In this document: positions 1 through 8,676 of the stretch, piece after piece
Layout: every line of letters begins with the position of its first letter
Position numbering within the stretch: position 1 is the stretch's first letter
NCBI RefSeq assembly: GCF_004519335.1
Contig: NZ_SOZD01000001.1
Location: 1,030,204-1,094,203, forward strand
Direction of reading: 5' to 3'
Origin: Jiella endophytica
GTDB lineage: Bacteria; Pseudomonadota; Alphaproteobacteria; Rhizobiales; Rhizobiaceae
DNA length: 64,000 nt
Position numbers and translations under genes: made by a program
The notes under the pieces: generated by a model
Told to the model about the DNA's origin: nothing
The model's database searches: none
Seen by the model: only the letters and a program-made list of their open reading frames with translations

Positions 1-326
1 GAGGTCGGGCTGGTCAGGATGCACTGGCCGAGGCGGGTGGTGACCTGCTTCTCCAGTCCGCCGGCGTCGAAGGAGAAAAACAGGACGCGCACGCCCGGCC
101 GCCCGTCGCGGGTCTCGTCCGGTGCGAGCAACCGGTCGACGCCGCCCTCGCAGCCGCAGGCAATCACCGATGTCGCAAAGCCCGTCATCGAACGGGCGGC
201 TTCCAGCGCCCATTTCTCGTTGATCGCGGTGATCTGGATCGCCGTCCCGGCCATCGGGAAGGCCTCGGCGAAGCTGTCGTCGATGGATACCCCGTTCACC
301 ACCATCGTGTCGTTCACGCCCGGCAT
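1..326 (-). CDS. fhcD: Formyltransferase/hydrolase complex subunit D (formylmethanofuran:H4MPT formyltransferase), partial
   Basis: Only the N-terminal ~108 residues are present; the gene runs off the left edge. The translation holds the segments SIDDSFAEAFPMAG, MTGFATSVIACGCEGG and VRVLFFSFDAGGLEKQ, typical of Ftr/FhcD proteins. FhcD moves the formyl group from formyl-H4MPT to methylofuran in the bacterial formaldehyde oxidation pathway. The ATG at 326 overlaps the fhcA stop by 13 bases; a second in-frame ATG at 305 gives an N-terminus nearer that of known homologues and no overlap. Last visible gene of the leftward fhc operon; fhcC probably follows outside the window. Confidence 0.93.
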   Translation of the reverse strand, partial: MPGVNDTMVVNGVSIDDSFAEAFPMAGTAIQITAINEKWALEAARSMTGFATSVIACGCEGGVDRLLAPDETRDGRPGVRVLFFSFDAGGLEKQVTTRLGQCILTSPT

Positions 327-1954
327 GGCACCACCTGAAACGGATCCTCGCGGCCGATGGCGCCCTCCGGCACCTCGAACCAGCGCGATTTCAGCCCGTA
401 TCTGTCGTCGAAATAGCGGTCGAGCCGCGTCTTCATCGCCTTGTCCGGCTCCGGCCTCAGGGTCAGCGCCCGGCCGAAGCGGCGCTTGACGACCGTGCCG
501 TCCTTCACGACGACATCGCCGTCCTTGAGAACATAGGCGGCCCTGGCGAACATCGCCGCCTTGTCCTCGCCCGGCCGGTAGACCGAAATGTCGGCGACGG
601 CGCCGGCGCCGAGATGGCCGCGATCGACGGTGCCGAGCAGCCGCGCCGGCGCGGCTCTGGTCATCGTGGCGATCTCGGCGAGCGTGTACTCGCGCTCAAT
701 CTCGGGAAGCGAGGTCATCCGCACCGCCGCCTTCGGCAGCGCGTCGAGCCACTTCGCCCGGACATTGCGGTCCATCAGCAGCGCAAAGATATCCGGATAG
801 CTTGTGAAGGGCGCGCCGTTCGGATGGTCGGTGGTGAAGAACACCCGCGAAGGATCCTCGATCAGGAGGAAGAGCTCCAGCCCGATCGCCCATTGCAGAG
901 CGTTGTAGTAGCTCTTCTGCCGGTAATCCATCGGCACGACGCCGCCGCCATTCGCCTCGTGGTCGAAGATGATGCTCTTCTTCGGGCTCGCCTGCCCGCG
1001 CCCGGCGAACTGGCGAAGCTCGTCGGAGGAGATCGTCACCGTCTGGCCGAACATCACCTGGCCGATGTCGACGGTGATTTCGGGGGTGGAGTTGACGAGT
1101 TCGGCAAGATCGCGCCCTTGGGACGAGAAGCGGCGCTTGCCGTCGGTGCCGTAGCCGTAGAACTGGATGTGGGCGAGGTGCATCGGGTCGCCCTCGGCGG
1201 CGCGGATCGTCGCGGCGATCGAATCCGACGAGGCGCCCGGCACGCCGAGATTGTTGCAGTGGACATGCAGCGGGTGCGGAATGCCGAGGGCCTTCACCGC
1301 CTTCTGCAGCGTCTTGACGATCTGCCGCGAGGAGACGCCATAATCCGGCACGACGTCGTCGAAGTCGAACTTCCGGACATTCTCCTTGAAGGCCGCCGAA
1401 CCGCCGGCATTGATGCACTTGACGCCGAGCGCCCGGCTGGAGGCGACGGTCCAGGAGACGTAGTCGGCGATAGCCGCATCGCTTTCGCCGTCGCGGATCA
1501 TCGACATCAACAGGTCGTCATTGCCGAGAACGACGAGCGTCGCCTTGTCGATGATCGGCGTGTCGGCGAGTTCCAGATGGGCGTGCAGCGCGCTCGATGG
1601 CGCCATCGCCGGCTCGACCACCGTCGTGAAACCCATCTCGGCGTATCGAAGCCCGGTCTCCTCGGTCGTCCAGCCGACCTTGGAAAGCGCCGTTTCGCCG
1701 GGTCTTGCGGAGAAGGCCCGGTGCCATTCCGGCAAGAGTAGCCGGGCGGTGTTCACGTGGCCGCCGGCGATGTGGGAATGGATGTCGATCGCCCCGGCCA
1801 TGACGACGAGGCCACGGCAGTCGATGGTTTCGTCGGCCGTTCGTCCGTCGCCAGGCGGGTCGACGACGACGCCGTCCTCGACGAAGACGTCGCCCTCCCC
1901 ATCCCGGCCATTGGCCGGATCGACGACATGGCCGTCCTTCAGCCGTGTCAGCAT
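314..1954 (-). CDS. fhcA: Formyltransferase/hydrolase complex subunit A (formylmethanofuran dehydrogenase A family)
   Basis: 546-residue amidohydrolase-fold protein that hydrolyses formyl-methylofuran to formate within the Fhc complex. The metal-binding HxH motif lies in DIHSHIAGG (His59, His61). Further likely ligands are in HVHCNNLG, MHLAHIQFYG and the late Asp of FFTTDHPNGAPF. The ATG at 1954 is chosen because a GGGAGGAA ribosome-binding site lies about 8 bases upstream and the protein begins MLTRLKDGHV like family members; the frame stays open upstream into fhcB but that extension has no family resemblance. It starts 31 bases after the fhcB stop and overlaps fhcD. Confidence 0.95.
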   Translation of the reverse strand: MLTRLKDGHVVDPANGRDGEGDVFVEDGVVVDPPGDGRTADETIDCRGLVVMAGAIDIHSHIAGGHVNTARLLLPEWHRAFSARPGETALSKVGWTTEETGLRYAEMGFTTVVEPAMAPSSALHAHLELADTPIIDKATLVVLGNDDLLMSMIRDGESDAAIADYVSWTVASSRALGVKCINAGGSAAFKENVRKFDFDDVVPDYGVSSRQIVKTLQKAVKALGIPHPLHVHCNNLGVPGASSDSIAATIRAAEGDPMHLAHIQFYGYGTDGKRRFSSQGRDLAELVNSTPEITVDIGQVMFGQTVTISSDELRQFAGRGQASPKKSIIFDHEANGGGVVPMDYRQKSYYNALQWAIGLELFLLIEDPSRVFFTTDHPNGAPFTSYPDIFALLMDRNVRAKWLDALPKAAVRMTSLPEIEREYTLAEIATMTRAAPARLLGTVDRGHLGAGAVADISVYRPGEDKAAMFARAAYVLKDGDVVVKDGTVVKRRFGRALTLRPEPDKAMKTRLDRYFDDRYGLKSRWFEVPEGAIGREDPFQVVPCRA

Positions 1955-1985
1955 GTCGGATGTTCCTCCCCCCGGCCGCGCTGGT

Positions 1986-3098
1986 TCAGGCCGCTTCGGC
2001 AGCAGTCCCGCCGAGCGTTCCTGCCAGCGCATCGAGTGTCTCGGCCGCCGTCGGCAGCCCGCTTTGGTTTTTCCCAGTGACGCCGACGAAACTGCCGAAC
2101 CGCGGCTCGTAGAGAACGCCGTCATGGTCGCGGCCAGCCGCCGCCACCTTGAAGACGACCTTCGCGGCAGACGGGCCGGCCGGATCGTCAGCGATTACGA
2201 TCGTCGGCCGCGCGAAACCGGAAACCGCAGATGTCTCGCCGGCAAGCGCGTCGACGAGGACGACGAGATCCGCTTCCCCTTCGTCGGACAGCTGCCGTTC
2301 GGTCGAATACAGCTGCGCGTCGTGCTCGGCCGCCCCACGTCCGAAGGAAACCCGCAAGGGAAAGCCGCTGGTCCATGTGGCGACCAGCGCTGCGCCCATC
2401 GCGTCCGGCCATTCGACCACCGGCAGCGTGCTCACCCGTGCCATGTCGTTGAGGTCGCCTGCAAGACCGAGGATCATTTCGGTGCCGATCTCGCCGAATT
2501 CGGCCGGCGAAAAGACGATCGCGGCAAAGCCGGCTTCGCCGAGGAACGCGGCCAGCGTCTCCACCGCGCCGGCGCCGACGGGACCTTCTGCCACCCTGCG
2601 GCCGGCGAGTTTCGCCCGGACCATGCCGAGAACGTCGACGACATCCTTGCTGGCGCAGTCGAGATGGCTGATGTCGGAGCCCGGATCGATCGCCACGGCC
2701 TGGCGGGACAAGGCGAGGAAGCGCCTGCCGGACTTTCGCGTTTCGACCCCGAGGTCCGGCTTCGTCTCGGCAAGCAATTTCAGAACATCGGCGCCGACGC
2801 GCCCGGCATCGTCACCGACGATCAGCACCCGGTCGGCGCGCCGGCGCATCTCGGCGGGCGCTGCGAGAAAGGCGCCCGCGTCCCGCGCCGCGGAAATCAA
2901 GCCGTAGATGCTCGAGGATGCGCCATGATCGACGATGGCGCCGGCTTGGCGCGCCAGCGCGAGAGCTGCGCGAAGCCCGGAGACGTCGGTGCGCAGCCCG
3001 CAGATGAAGGGTTGGCGCGCCTTGGCGAAGAGATCACCCGCAACGCGCAGGGCCTCGTCCCGCGTCGCCGGCTTGCCGTCAATCCACGCAATCTCCAA
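1986..3098 (-). CDS. fhcB: Formyltransferase/hydrolase complex subunit B (FwdB-related)
   Basis: 370-residue relative of the molybdopterin-dependent formylmethanofuran dehydrogenase subunit B. The N-terminal region shows a single Cys (PFICGLRTD) and no clustered cysteines for a 4Fe-4S centre. This fits the bacterial Fhc complex, which acts as a formyl transferase/hydrolase rather than a redox enzyme. The start is a TTG at 3098, followed by MEIAWIDGKP, with only a weak purine stretch upstream. It sits between the pcd-like gene and fhcA in the same leftward operon. The lack of redox residues is read from the sequence; the structural role is inferred from the family. Confidence 0.9.
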   Translation of the reverse strand: MEIAWIDGKPATRDEALRVAGDLFAKARQPFICGLRTDVSGLRAALALARQAGAIVDHGASSSIYGLISAARDAGAFLAAPAEMRRRADRVLIVGDDAGRVGADVLKLLAETKPDLGVETRKSGRRFLALSRQAVAIDPGSDISHLDCASKDVVDVLGMVRAKLAGRRVAEGPVGAGAVETLAAFLGEAGFAAIVFSPAEFGEIGTEMILGLAGDLNDMARVSTLPVVEWPDAMGAALVATWTSGFPLRVSFGRGAAEHDAQLYSTERQLSDEGEADLVVLVDALAGETSAVSGFARPTIVIADDPAGPSAAKVVFKVAAAGRDHDGVLYEPRFGSFVGVTGKNQSGLPTAAETLDALAGTLGGTAAEAA

Positions 3099-3171
3099 GA
3101 CGTCTCGCTTTCTGTGCCCAGCGACAAGGTACCGCCCCTGCCGGGAAGGTCAATTCATCGCCTACGGCGTC

Positions 3172-3543
3172 TCACGACTTGTCGTATTTGATATAGGCAA
3201 AGCGCGGATCGTCCGGCGTTCCGGACAAAGGGCCGTCCTCCTTGCCCGGCTGCCACATCACCATCTCCTCGATCTTCTTGGCCAGCGCGAAGTCCGAATC
3301 GGTGATGCCTTTCGCCGCATGGTTCATCAGCCGCACCTCGACCCAGGCGTAGGACGCCGTGATGTCGGGATGGTGGAAGGCCGCCTCGGCGAGATGGCCG
3401 ACCGCGTTGATCACCATCAGCGTGCCCTTCCAGCTGTTGGTCTTGTAGGTCCGGCGGATCCAGCCATCCTCGAGCCGCCATGTCGGCAGCTCGCTCTTCA
3501 GGCGTTCCTCGACCTCGGCGTCGGAATAGGTCTTGGCAGCCAT
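3172..3543 (-). CDS. Pterin-4a-carbinolamine dehydratase family protein
   Basis: 123-residue protein with the family signature FHHPDI...WVEV and a conserved late GIT motif, normally associated with dehydration of 4a-hydroxy-tetrahydropterins. The ATG at 3543 has a GGGAG ribosome-binding site; the frame stays open far upstream but only because it is antisense to the beta-RFAP synthase gene. It is the first gene of the fhc operon. Because no aromatic amino acid hydroxylase is nearby, a role in methanopterin handling or synthesis is the likelier reading; this is inference from context. Confidence 0.9.
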   Translation of the reverse strand: MAAKTYSDAEVEERLKSELPTWRLEDGWIRRTYKTNSWKGTLMVINAVGHLAEAAFHHPDITASYAWVEVRLMNHAAKGITDSDFALAKKIEEMVMWQPGKEDGPLSGTPDDPRFAYIKYDKS

Positions 3544-3615
3544 CGAATTTCTCCCTTGCCCCGCTGTCGTGACCCACAATAATAGGACAGGGCACCGCGA
3601 AGGCAGGATATTTTC
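3544..3615. promoter_or_regulatory. Divergent promoter region between the two C1 operons
   Basis: This 72-base gap separates the leftward pcd-fhcBAD operon from the rightward beta-RFAP synthase-mtdB-mch operon, so promoters for both must lie here or inside flanking genes. On the leftward strand a TATTAT hexamer around 3580 could be a -10 box, but no convincing -35 element accompanies it. No operator-like palindrome was seen. Confidence 0.35.
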
Positions 3616-4599
3616 TTGATCGACGACGTCGTCACCGTCTCGGCACCCGCCCGCCTGCATCTGGGCTTCCTCGACCCGGGGGGATCGCTCGGCCGCCGGT
3701 TCGGCGGGATCGGGCTGGCCCTCGCCGCACCCCGCACGACCGTCGGCATCCGGCGCGCCGCCAGCGATACGATAAACGGTGCCAGTACCCGCCGTGTTCG
3801 CGACCATCTCGAACGCCTGCGCGGGGCGCTCGACTTGAAATCGGCCTATGCGATCAGCGTCGAATCGGCGATGCCGGCGCATGCGGGCCTTGGCTCCGGC
3901 ACGCAGCTGGCGCTGGCGCTCGCCTGCGGCCTGAGGCGGCTCGAAGGCCTCGAACTCGATCCCGAGGCAGACGCCGCACTGCTCGGCCGCGGCAACCGCT
4001 CCGGCCTCGGCGTCGCCTTCGTCACCGGCGGCGGCGTCGCCGTCGATGGCGGCAAGGGCACGTCCGACCTGCCGCCGCCGCTGATCGCGCGGCTCGCCTT
4101 TCCCGAGACCTGGCGCGTCATCCTGGTCATGGACCCGCGCCAGGAAGGCTTTCACGGCCCCGCCGAACTCGAAGCCTTTGCCACACTCCCGCCCTTTGCC
4201 GAAAAGGACGCCGCGCGGATCTGCCAGCTGGTGCTGCTGCGCGCCCTGCCCGGTCTCGCCGAGCAGGACCTTTCCGCCTTCGGCGGCGCCATCACCGAGA
4301 TCCAGCAGATGGTCGGCGCGCATTTCGCCTCCGCGCAGGGCGGCGTCTTCACCAGCGGCAAGGTCGCGGCAGCCTGCGAATGGCTGGCGGCGAACGGCGC
4401 CCACGGCATCGGCCAGAGTTCCTGGGGCCCGACCGGCTTTGCCTTCGCCGCGACCGACGAAGAGGCGATCCAGCTGGTCGAAGGCGTGACGCAAGCGGGC
4501 CTTGCCGAAGACCTCGACCTCCTCATCGTCGAAGGCCGCAATCGCGGCATCGAGATCAGCCGCACCGCCAGCCTCTCGCGGCGGCTCGGCACCGGCTGA
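3616..4599 (+). CDS. mptG: Beta-ribofuranosylaminobenzene 5'-phosphate synthase
   Basis: 327-residue GHMP-kinase-superfamily protein that condenses 4-hydroxybenzoate or p-aminobenzoate with PRPP at an early step of methanopterin synthesis. The GHMP glycine-rich motif is PAHAGLGSGTQLALALA (residues 87-103); later conserved pieces are GRGNRSGLGVAFVTGGG and GQSSWGPTGFAF, typical of beta-RFAP synthases. The start is a TTG at 3616, preceded by an AAGGCAGGA purine stretch. It heads the rightward C1 operon and is followed by mtdB after 130 bases. Confidence 0.92.
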   Translation: MIDDVVTVSAPARLHLGFLDPGGSLGRRFGGIGLALAAPRTTVGIRRAASDTINGASTRRVRDHLERLRGALDLKSAYAISVESAMPAHAGLGSGTQLALALACGLRRLEGLELDPEADAALLGRGNRSGLGVAFVTGGGVAVDGGKGTSDLPPPLIARLAFPETWRVILVMDPRQEGFHGPAELEAFATLPPFAEKDAARICQLVLLRALPGLAEQDLSAFGGAITEIQQMVGAHFASAQGGVFTSGKVAAACEWLAANGAHGIGQSSWGPTGFAFAATDEEAIQLVEGVTQAGLAEDLDLLIVEGRNRGIEISRTASLSRRLGTG

Positions 4600-4729
4600 G
4601 GCCTTTCGCAGCTGGAGCCAAAGGGCTTGCCGCCCGGCCGGACCGGCGAGCGAGCCACCCGCCCCGTTTCCATCCCGGCGCCAGAAGCCGGAGCACCAGA
4701 ACAACGAAAGATCGACGGAGAAACACCCG

Positions 4730-5626
4730 ATGGCAGCCAAGAACATCCTTCACATGCTGACACCCCACAAGCATGTCAGCCCCTTCGACGTGAACATGGC
4801 CGTCGATGCTGGCTACGATTCGGTCACGCCCTATGAGGAGGTGACGATCGACGAGGTGCCGGACCTCGTCCAGGACGTGATCTTCTCGCGCCCGCCGGAC
4901 CGCGGCGTGAACTCGGCGGTGTTCTTCGGCGGCGACGACGCCGTCCTTGCCCTCGACATGATCGACGCGGCAAAGGGCGCGATGGTGCCGCCCTTCGGCT
5001 GCAACGTGATGGCCGATCCGGCAGGCTCCTTCACCACGGCGGCGGCGATGGTCGCGCTCGTCGAGAAGACCCTGAAGGCCGAGAAGGGCAAAACGCTCGC
5101 CGACGTCTCAATCGCCGTCTTCGGCGCCACCGGCGTCGTCGGCTACTGCTCGGCGGTGATCGCGGCGCTTGAAGGCGCGAAGGTGAAGATCGTCGGCTAT
5201 AGCGGCGTCAAGCGCGTGCAGGATCGGGCCGACGAGATGAAGGAGCGCTTCGGCATCGAAGTGGAGGCGGTCGACGGCTCCAGCGATGAGAAGAACCAGG
5301 CGATCATCAGCGATGTCGAGGTGATCTTCTCTGCCGCTAAGGCAGGCGTTCAGGTGCTGAGCCTCAAGCAACTGCAGGCCGCCGGCAACTTGCTTGTCGC
5401 CGCCGACGTCAACGCCGTGCCGCCGCTCGGCCTCGAAGGCATCGACGTCATGGCGAATGGCGAGCCGATCGAGGGGACGAATGCGCTCGGCATCGGCGCG
5501 CTCGCCGTCGGGCCGATCAAGTCGAACACCGAACAGGGGCTGCTGAAGCGGATGATCGAGGCGGGCGAGCCGCAATATCTCGATTTCCGCGACGCTTTCC
5601 AGCTCGCGCGCAGCCTCGCGTCATGA
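4730..5626 (+). CDS. mtdB: NAD(P)-dependent methylene-tetrahydromethanopterin dehydrogenase
   Basis: 298-residue dehydrogenase that oxidises methylene-H4MPT to methenyl-H4MPT. The Rossmann motif FGATGVVGYCSA spans residues 131-142; the N-terminal half carries MVPPFGCNVMADPAGS, characteristic of the Mtd family. The ATG at 4730 follows a CGGAG ribosome-binding site by about 9 bases and yields the expected length; the frame is open further upstream without homology. The stop overlaps the next ATG by four bases (ATGA), so translation with the ATP-grasp gene is probably coupled. Confidence 0.95.
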   Translation: MAAKNILHMLTPHKHVSPFDVNMAVDAGYDSVTPYEEVTIDEVPDLVQDVIFSRPPDRGVNSAVFFGGDDAVLALDMIDAAKGAMVPPFGCNVMADPAGSFTTAAAMVALVEKTLKAEKGKTLADVSIAVFGATGVVGYCSAVIAALEGAKVKIVGYSGVKRVQDRADEMKERFGIEVEAVDGSSDEKNQAIISDVEVIFSAAKAGVQVLSLKQLQAAGNLLVAADVNAVPPLGLEGIDVMANGEPIEGTNALGIGALAVGPIKSNTEQGLLKRMIEAGEPQYLDFRDAFQLARSLAS

Positions 5627-6750
5627 GCCCCAGCCAACGGCCGACGATCCTCGCCGCCGCCTTCTCGGCCCGGCAGATCGCGGCGAGCGCCCGGCTGGCG
5701 GGGATCGACTGCCTGGCCGTCGACTTCTTCGGCGATCTCGACCTTCGCGTCGAGGCGAAGAAAAGCGCCATGCTGCGCGGCCACTATCCCGACGGCTTTT
5801 CCGGCGACGAACTCGTCACGAAGCTGGAAGAGCTCGCAAAGGGCGAGGCGCCGCTCGGCTTCGTCTATGGCGCCGGCTTCGAGGACCGGCCGGAACTCAT
5901 CGAGGCGATCGCCGTGCGATGGCCGATCCTCGGCACCGATCCCGCGACCGCCCGCCGACTGAAGCAGCCGGAAGACTTCGAGGCGATCTGCCGGGAGGCC
6001 GGCATCGCCCATCCCGAGATCCGGCGGGCGCCGCCGGCCGATCCTGGCAACTGGCTGTCGAAACAGGTCGGCGGCTGCGGCGGCAGCCATGTCGGTCGCG
6101 GCGACGCACCACCAGCCGAAAACCGCTACTATCAGCGCTTCGTCGCCGGGGAGCGGATTTCCCTCGCCTTCGTCGCTGCCGGCGGGCGCTGCGCGCCCCT
6201 CGGCCATTCCCGGCAATGGGCCGATCCGAGCCCGGCCGAGCCGTTCCGCTATGGCGGCGCCGTCGGCCCGGTCCACGTGCCGGATGACCTTGACAAGACG
6301 ATGCTTGCGGCGGTGACCGCCTTCGTCGCCGCGCTGCCGCTGACCGGCCTCTGCAGCGCCGACTTCGTCATCGGCGACGGGCCGCCGGTGCTGCTCGAGA
6401 TCAATGCCCGGGCCGGCGCGACGCTTGACGTCTTCGACGATCCCGCCCGGCCGCTGATCGGGCTCCACCTCGCCGCGGCGCTGCGCGGCGAACTGCCCGA
6501 AGCCCGCCCGGGCGCAGCGAACACGATCCGGGCGAGCGGCCTTGCCTGGGCGGACCGTCCGCTGGCCGTTCCGCCCGGCTTTTCCTGGCCGGACTGGACG
6601 CGCGACCGCACCATTCCGCCGGCCGGCTTCGCCGCCGGCGAGCCGATCTGCACCGTCGTCGCCGAAGCCGCGAGCGAGGCGGCGGCGGAAAGCCTGTTTC
6701 GTGCTAGAACGCGGCAGATTACCGAAGTACTGGGGAGTATGGCGGCATGA
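5623..6750 (+). CDS. ATP-grasp protein of the H4MPT/methylofuran gene cluster
   Basis: 375-residue ATP-grasp-fold protein. Visible elements are LSKQVGGCGGSHVGRG (a lysine and glycine-rich nucleotide loop, ~residues 144-160), a YYQRFVAGERISLAF strand and the metal-binding stretch PVLLEINARAGATLDVF. Homologues of this type accompany mtdB and mch in bacterial C1 islands. Archaeal methanofuran synthesis uses an ATP-grasp ligase (MfnD) to add glutamate to tyramine, so an amide ligase step in methylofuran synthesis is a reasonable inference, but the substrate is not shown. It overlaps both neighbours by four bases. Confidence 0.85.
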   Translation: MSPSQRPTILAAAFSARQIAASARLAGIDCLAVDFFGDLDLRVEAKKSAMLRGHYPDGFSGDELVTKLEELAKGEAPLGFVYGAGFEDRPELIEAIAVRWPILGTDPATARRLKQPEDFEAICREAGIAHPEIRRAPPADPGNWLSKQVGGCGGSHVGRGDAPPAENRYYQRFVAGERISLAFVAAGGRCAPLGHSRQWADPSPAEPFRYGGAVGPVHVPDDLDKTMLAAVTAFVAALPLTGLCSADFVIGDGPPVLLEINARAGATLDVFDDPARPLIGLHLAAALRGELPEARPGAANTIRASGLAWADRPLAVPPGFSWPDWTRDRTIPPAGFAAGEPICTVVAEAASEAAAESLFRARTRQITEVLGSMAA

Positions 6751-7721
6751 GCCAGACCACGAAGGTCCTATCCGTGAACGAGGGCGCCCTGCCCCTCGTC
6801 GCCGAATTGCGGTCTCGCGCGACGGAGCTGAAACTGGCGGTCTCCACCGGCGCCGCCGGCGAGACGCTGATCGACGCCGGTGCCGCCGTGCCCGGCAGCC
6901 TCGAGGCCGGCCGGCTGATCACCGAGATCTGCCTCGGCGGCTACGGCACCGTTGCCATCGCGCCGTCCGAGCGGCTGCCGCGCTGGCCCTTCGCGCTGAC
7001 GGTGCGCACTTCCAACCCGGTGGTCGCCTGCATGGGCAGCCAGTATGCCGGATGGCAGCTGACCAATGCCGAGGGCGAGGAGAGCTATTTCTCCATGGGC
7101 TCCGGCCCCGCCCGCGCCCTTGCCGGCAAGGAGACGCTGTTTCGCGACATCGCCTATGCCGACCAGAGCGAGGCGGCGGTTCTCGTCCTCGAGACCGGCA
7201 GCCCGCCGCCGGAGACGCTGGTGCGGCGCATCGCCGAAGACTGCGACGTCGCGCCGGAAAATCTGACGATCATCTTCACGCCGACCCAGTCGCTGGCCGG
7301 AAGCGTGCAGATCGTCGGCCGCGTCGTCGAGGTGGCGCTGCACAAGGCCCATGAGCTGCATTTCGACATGGGCGCGATCGTCGAGGGCATCGGCACAGCG
7401 CCGCTTGCCCCGCCGCATCCGGACTTCCTCACCGCCATGGGCCGCACCAATGACGCGGTGATCTATGGCGGCCGGGTGATGCTCGCCGTCACCGGCCCGG
7501 CGGCAGCGGCGAAGGAGCTAGCCGAAAAGCTGCCGAGCAGCACATCCTCGGACTTCGGCAAGCCGTTCAAGGAGATCTTCAGCCGCTACGACGGCGATTT
7601 CTACAAGATCGACGGCATGCTGTTCTCGCCGGCGGAGGTGCATGTCGTGTCGCTGGAAAGCGGCGAAACCTTCTCGGCCGGCCAGGTCGACTCGGCGCTG
7701 ATCGATGCGTCCTTCGGCTGA
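6747..7721 (+). CDS. mch: Methenyltetrahydromethanopterin cyclohydrolase
   Basis: 324-residue cytoplasmic enzyme that hydrolyses methenyl-H4MPT to formyl-H4MPT, linking MtdB to the Fhc complex. Conserved blocks include GGYGTVAI, NPVVACMGSQYAGWQL, FSMGSGPARALAGKE and the C-terminal FYKIDGMLFSPAEV. Length and these motifs match the family throughout. The ATG at 6747 overlaps the stop of the preceding ATP-grasp gene (ATGA), and the 3' end overlaps the following RimK-like gene by 17 bases, which indicates one transcript. Confidence 0.96.
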   Translation: MSQTTKVLSVNEGALPLVAELRSRATELKLAVSTGAAGETLIDAGAAVPGSLEAGRLITEICLGGYGTVAIAPSERLPRWPFALTVRTSNPVVACMGSQYAGWQLTNAEGEESYFSMGSGPARALAGKETLFRDIAYADQSEAAVLVLETGSPPPETLVRRIAEDCDVAPENLTIIFTPTQSLAGSVQIVGRVVEVALHKAHELHFDMGAIVEGIGTAPLAPPHPDFLTAMGRTNDAVIYGGRVMLAVTGPAAAAKELAEKLPSSTSSDFGKPFKEIFSRYDGDFYKIDGMLFSPAEVHVVSLESGETFSAGQVDSALIDASFG

Positions 7722-8676
7722 ATCAGCAGGCGCGGCGCCGCGCATCCTGCTCGTCACGGCGAGCATGGATCGCCACGCCCGCGAGCTTCGTGCGGCCTTC
7801 AAGGCGCGGGGCGCAGCGGTGGTCGTCAGCGGCCTTGCCGATGTCGGCTTCGATACCGCGGCCGCCCATGGCCTGGTCTTCCCGGCCCTCGGCGAGACCC
7901 TGCCGGACGCCGTCTGCGTGCGCACCATGGATGGCGGCAGCTTCGAGGCGGTGACCCGGCGCCTGTCGCTGCTCCACGCGCTCGGAAAGCTCGGCGTCCT
8001 CGTCTCCAACGACGCGCGAGCGATCGAGAACTGCGTCGACAAGGCGATGACGAGCTTCCTCGTCGCCGCGGCCGGCCTGCCGACGCCGCGAAGCTGGACG
8101 GTGGAATCCCGCCGTGAGGCCGAGCGGATCGTCGCCTCGGAGAGCCACGCCCTCGTCCTGAAGCCGCTGTTCGGGGCGCAGGGCAAGGGCCTGAAGCTGA
8201 TCGGCAGCGTCGACGACCTGCCGCCGCAGGACGAGATCGCCGGCGGTGTCTACTATCTCCAGCGCTTCATCGGCCATTCGACGGGAGGGCGCTGGTCGGA
8301 CTTCCGGCTCCTGGTGTCTCGCGGCCGCGTCGTCGCGGCGATGCGGCGGGAGGCGGCCTGCTGGATCACCAACATCAAGCAGGGCGCGGCCGCCCACCCG
8401 GTCGAGCAGGACAGCGCGCTCGAGGAGCTTGCCGTTGCCGCGACGGCTGCCGTTGGCGGCGACTTCTGCGGCGTCGACCTCCTGAAGGACGCGAGCGGCC
8501 GGGCGCATGTGCTGGAGGTCAATTCGATGCCGGCCTGGACCGGGCTGAAGCGGGCGAGCGGCCTCGACATCGCCGATCTGCGCGCCCGCGACCTTCTCGC
8601 CGCCCTTGCCGAGAAGCGGCAAGCCGCGGCCGAGAACCGCACGATGGCGACGGCCTTCGCCCCCGTCCTGCCGTGA
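7705..8676 (+). CDS. RimK-family ATP-grasp ligase of the C1 cluster
   Basis: 323-residue RimK-like ATP-grasp protein. The nucleotide-binding lysine and glycine loop are in LVLKPLFGAQGKGLKLI (~residues 150-166); the metal-binding Glu/Asn pair is in HVLEVNSMPAW near residue 270. RimK relatives add glutamates to proteins or cofactors; the archaeal H4MPT glutamate ligase MptN belongs to the same group. Given its place between mch and the CitG-like gene, glutamylation of a C1 cofactor is a likely but unproven role. The start overlaps mch by 17 bases. Confidence 0.85.
   Translation: MRPSAESAGAAPRILLVTASMDRHARELRAAFKARGAAVVVSGLADVGFDTAAAHGLVFPALGETLPDAVCVRTMDGGSFEAVTRRLSLLHALGKLGVLVSNDARAIENCVDKAMTSFLVAAAGLPTPRSWTVESRREAERIVASESHALVLKPLFGAQGKGLKLIGSVDDLPPQDEIAGGVYYLQRFIGHSTGGRWSDFRLLVSRGRVVAAMRREAACWITNIKQGAAAHPVEQDSALEELAVAATAAVGGDFCGVDLLKDASGRAHVLEVNSMPAWTGLKRASGLDIADLRARDLLAALAEKRQAAAENRTMATAFAPVLP

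Noticed and set aside
614..3191. Long rightward frames opposite fhcA and fhcB
   Set aside because: The leftward proteins match Fhc subunits along their whole length; the opposing frames have no recognisable motif or ribosome-binding site.
3544..4746. Long upstream extension of the pterin dehydratase frame
   Set aside because: It runs antisense to the beta-RFAP synthase gene; the ATG at 3543 has a good ribosome-binding site and gives the family length.
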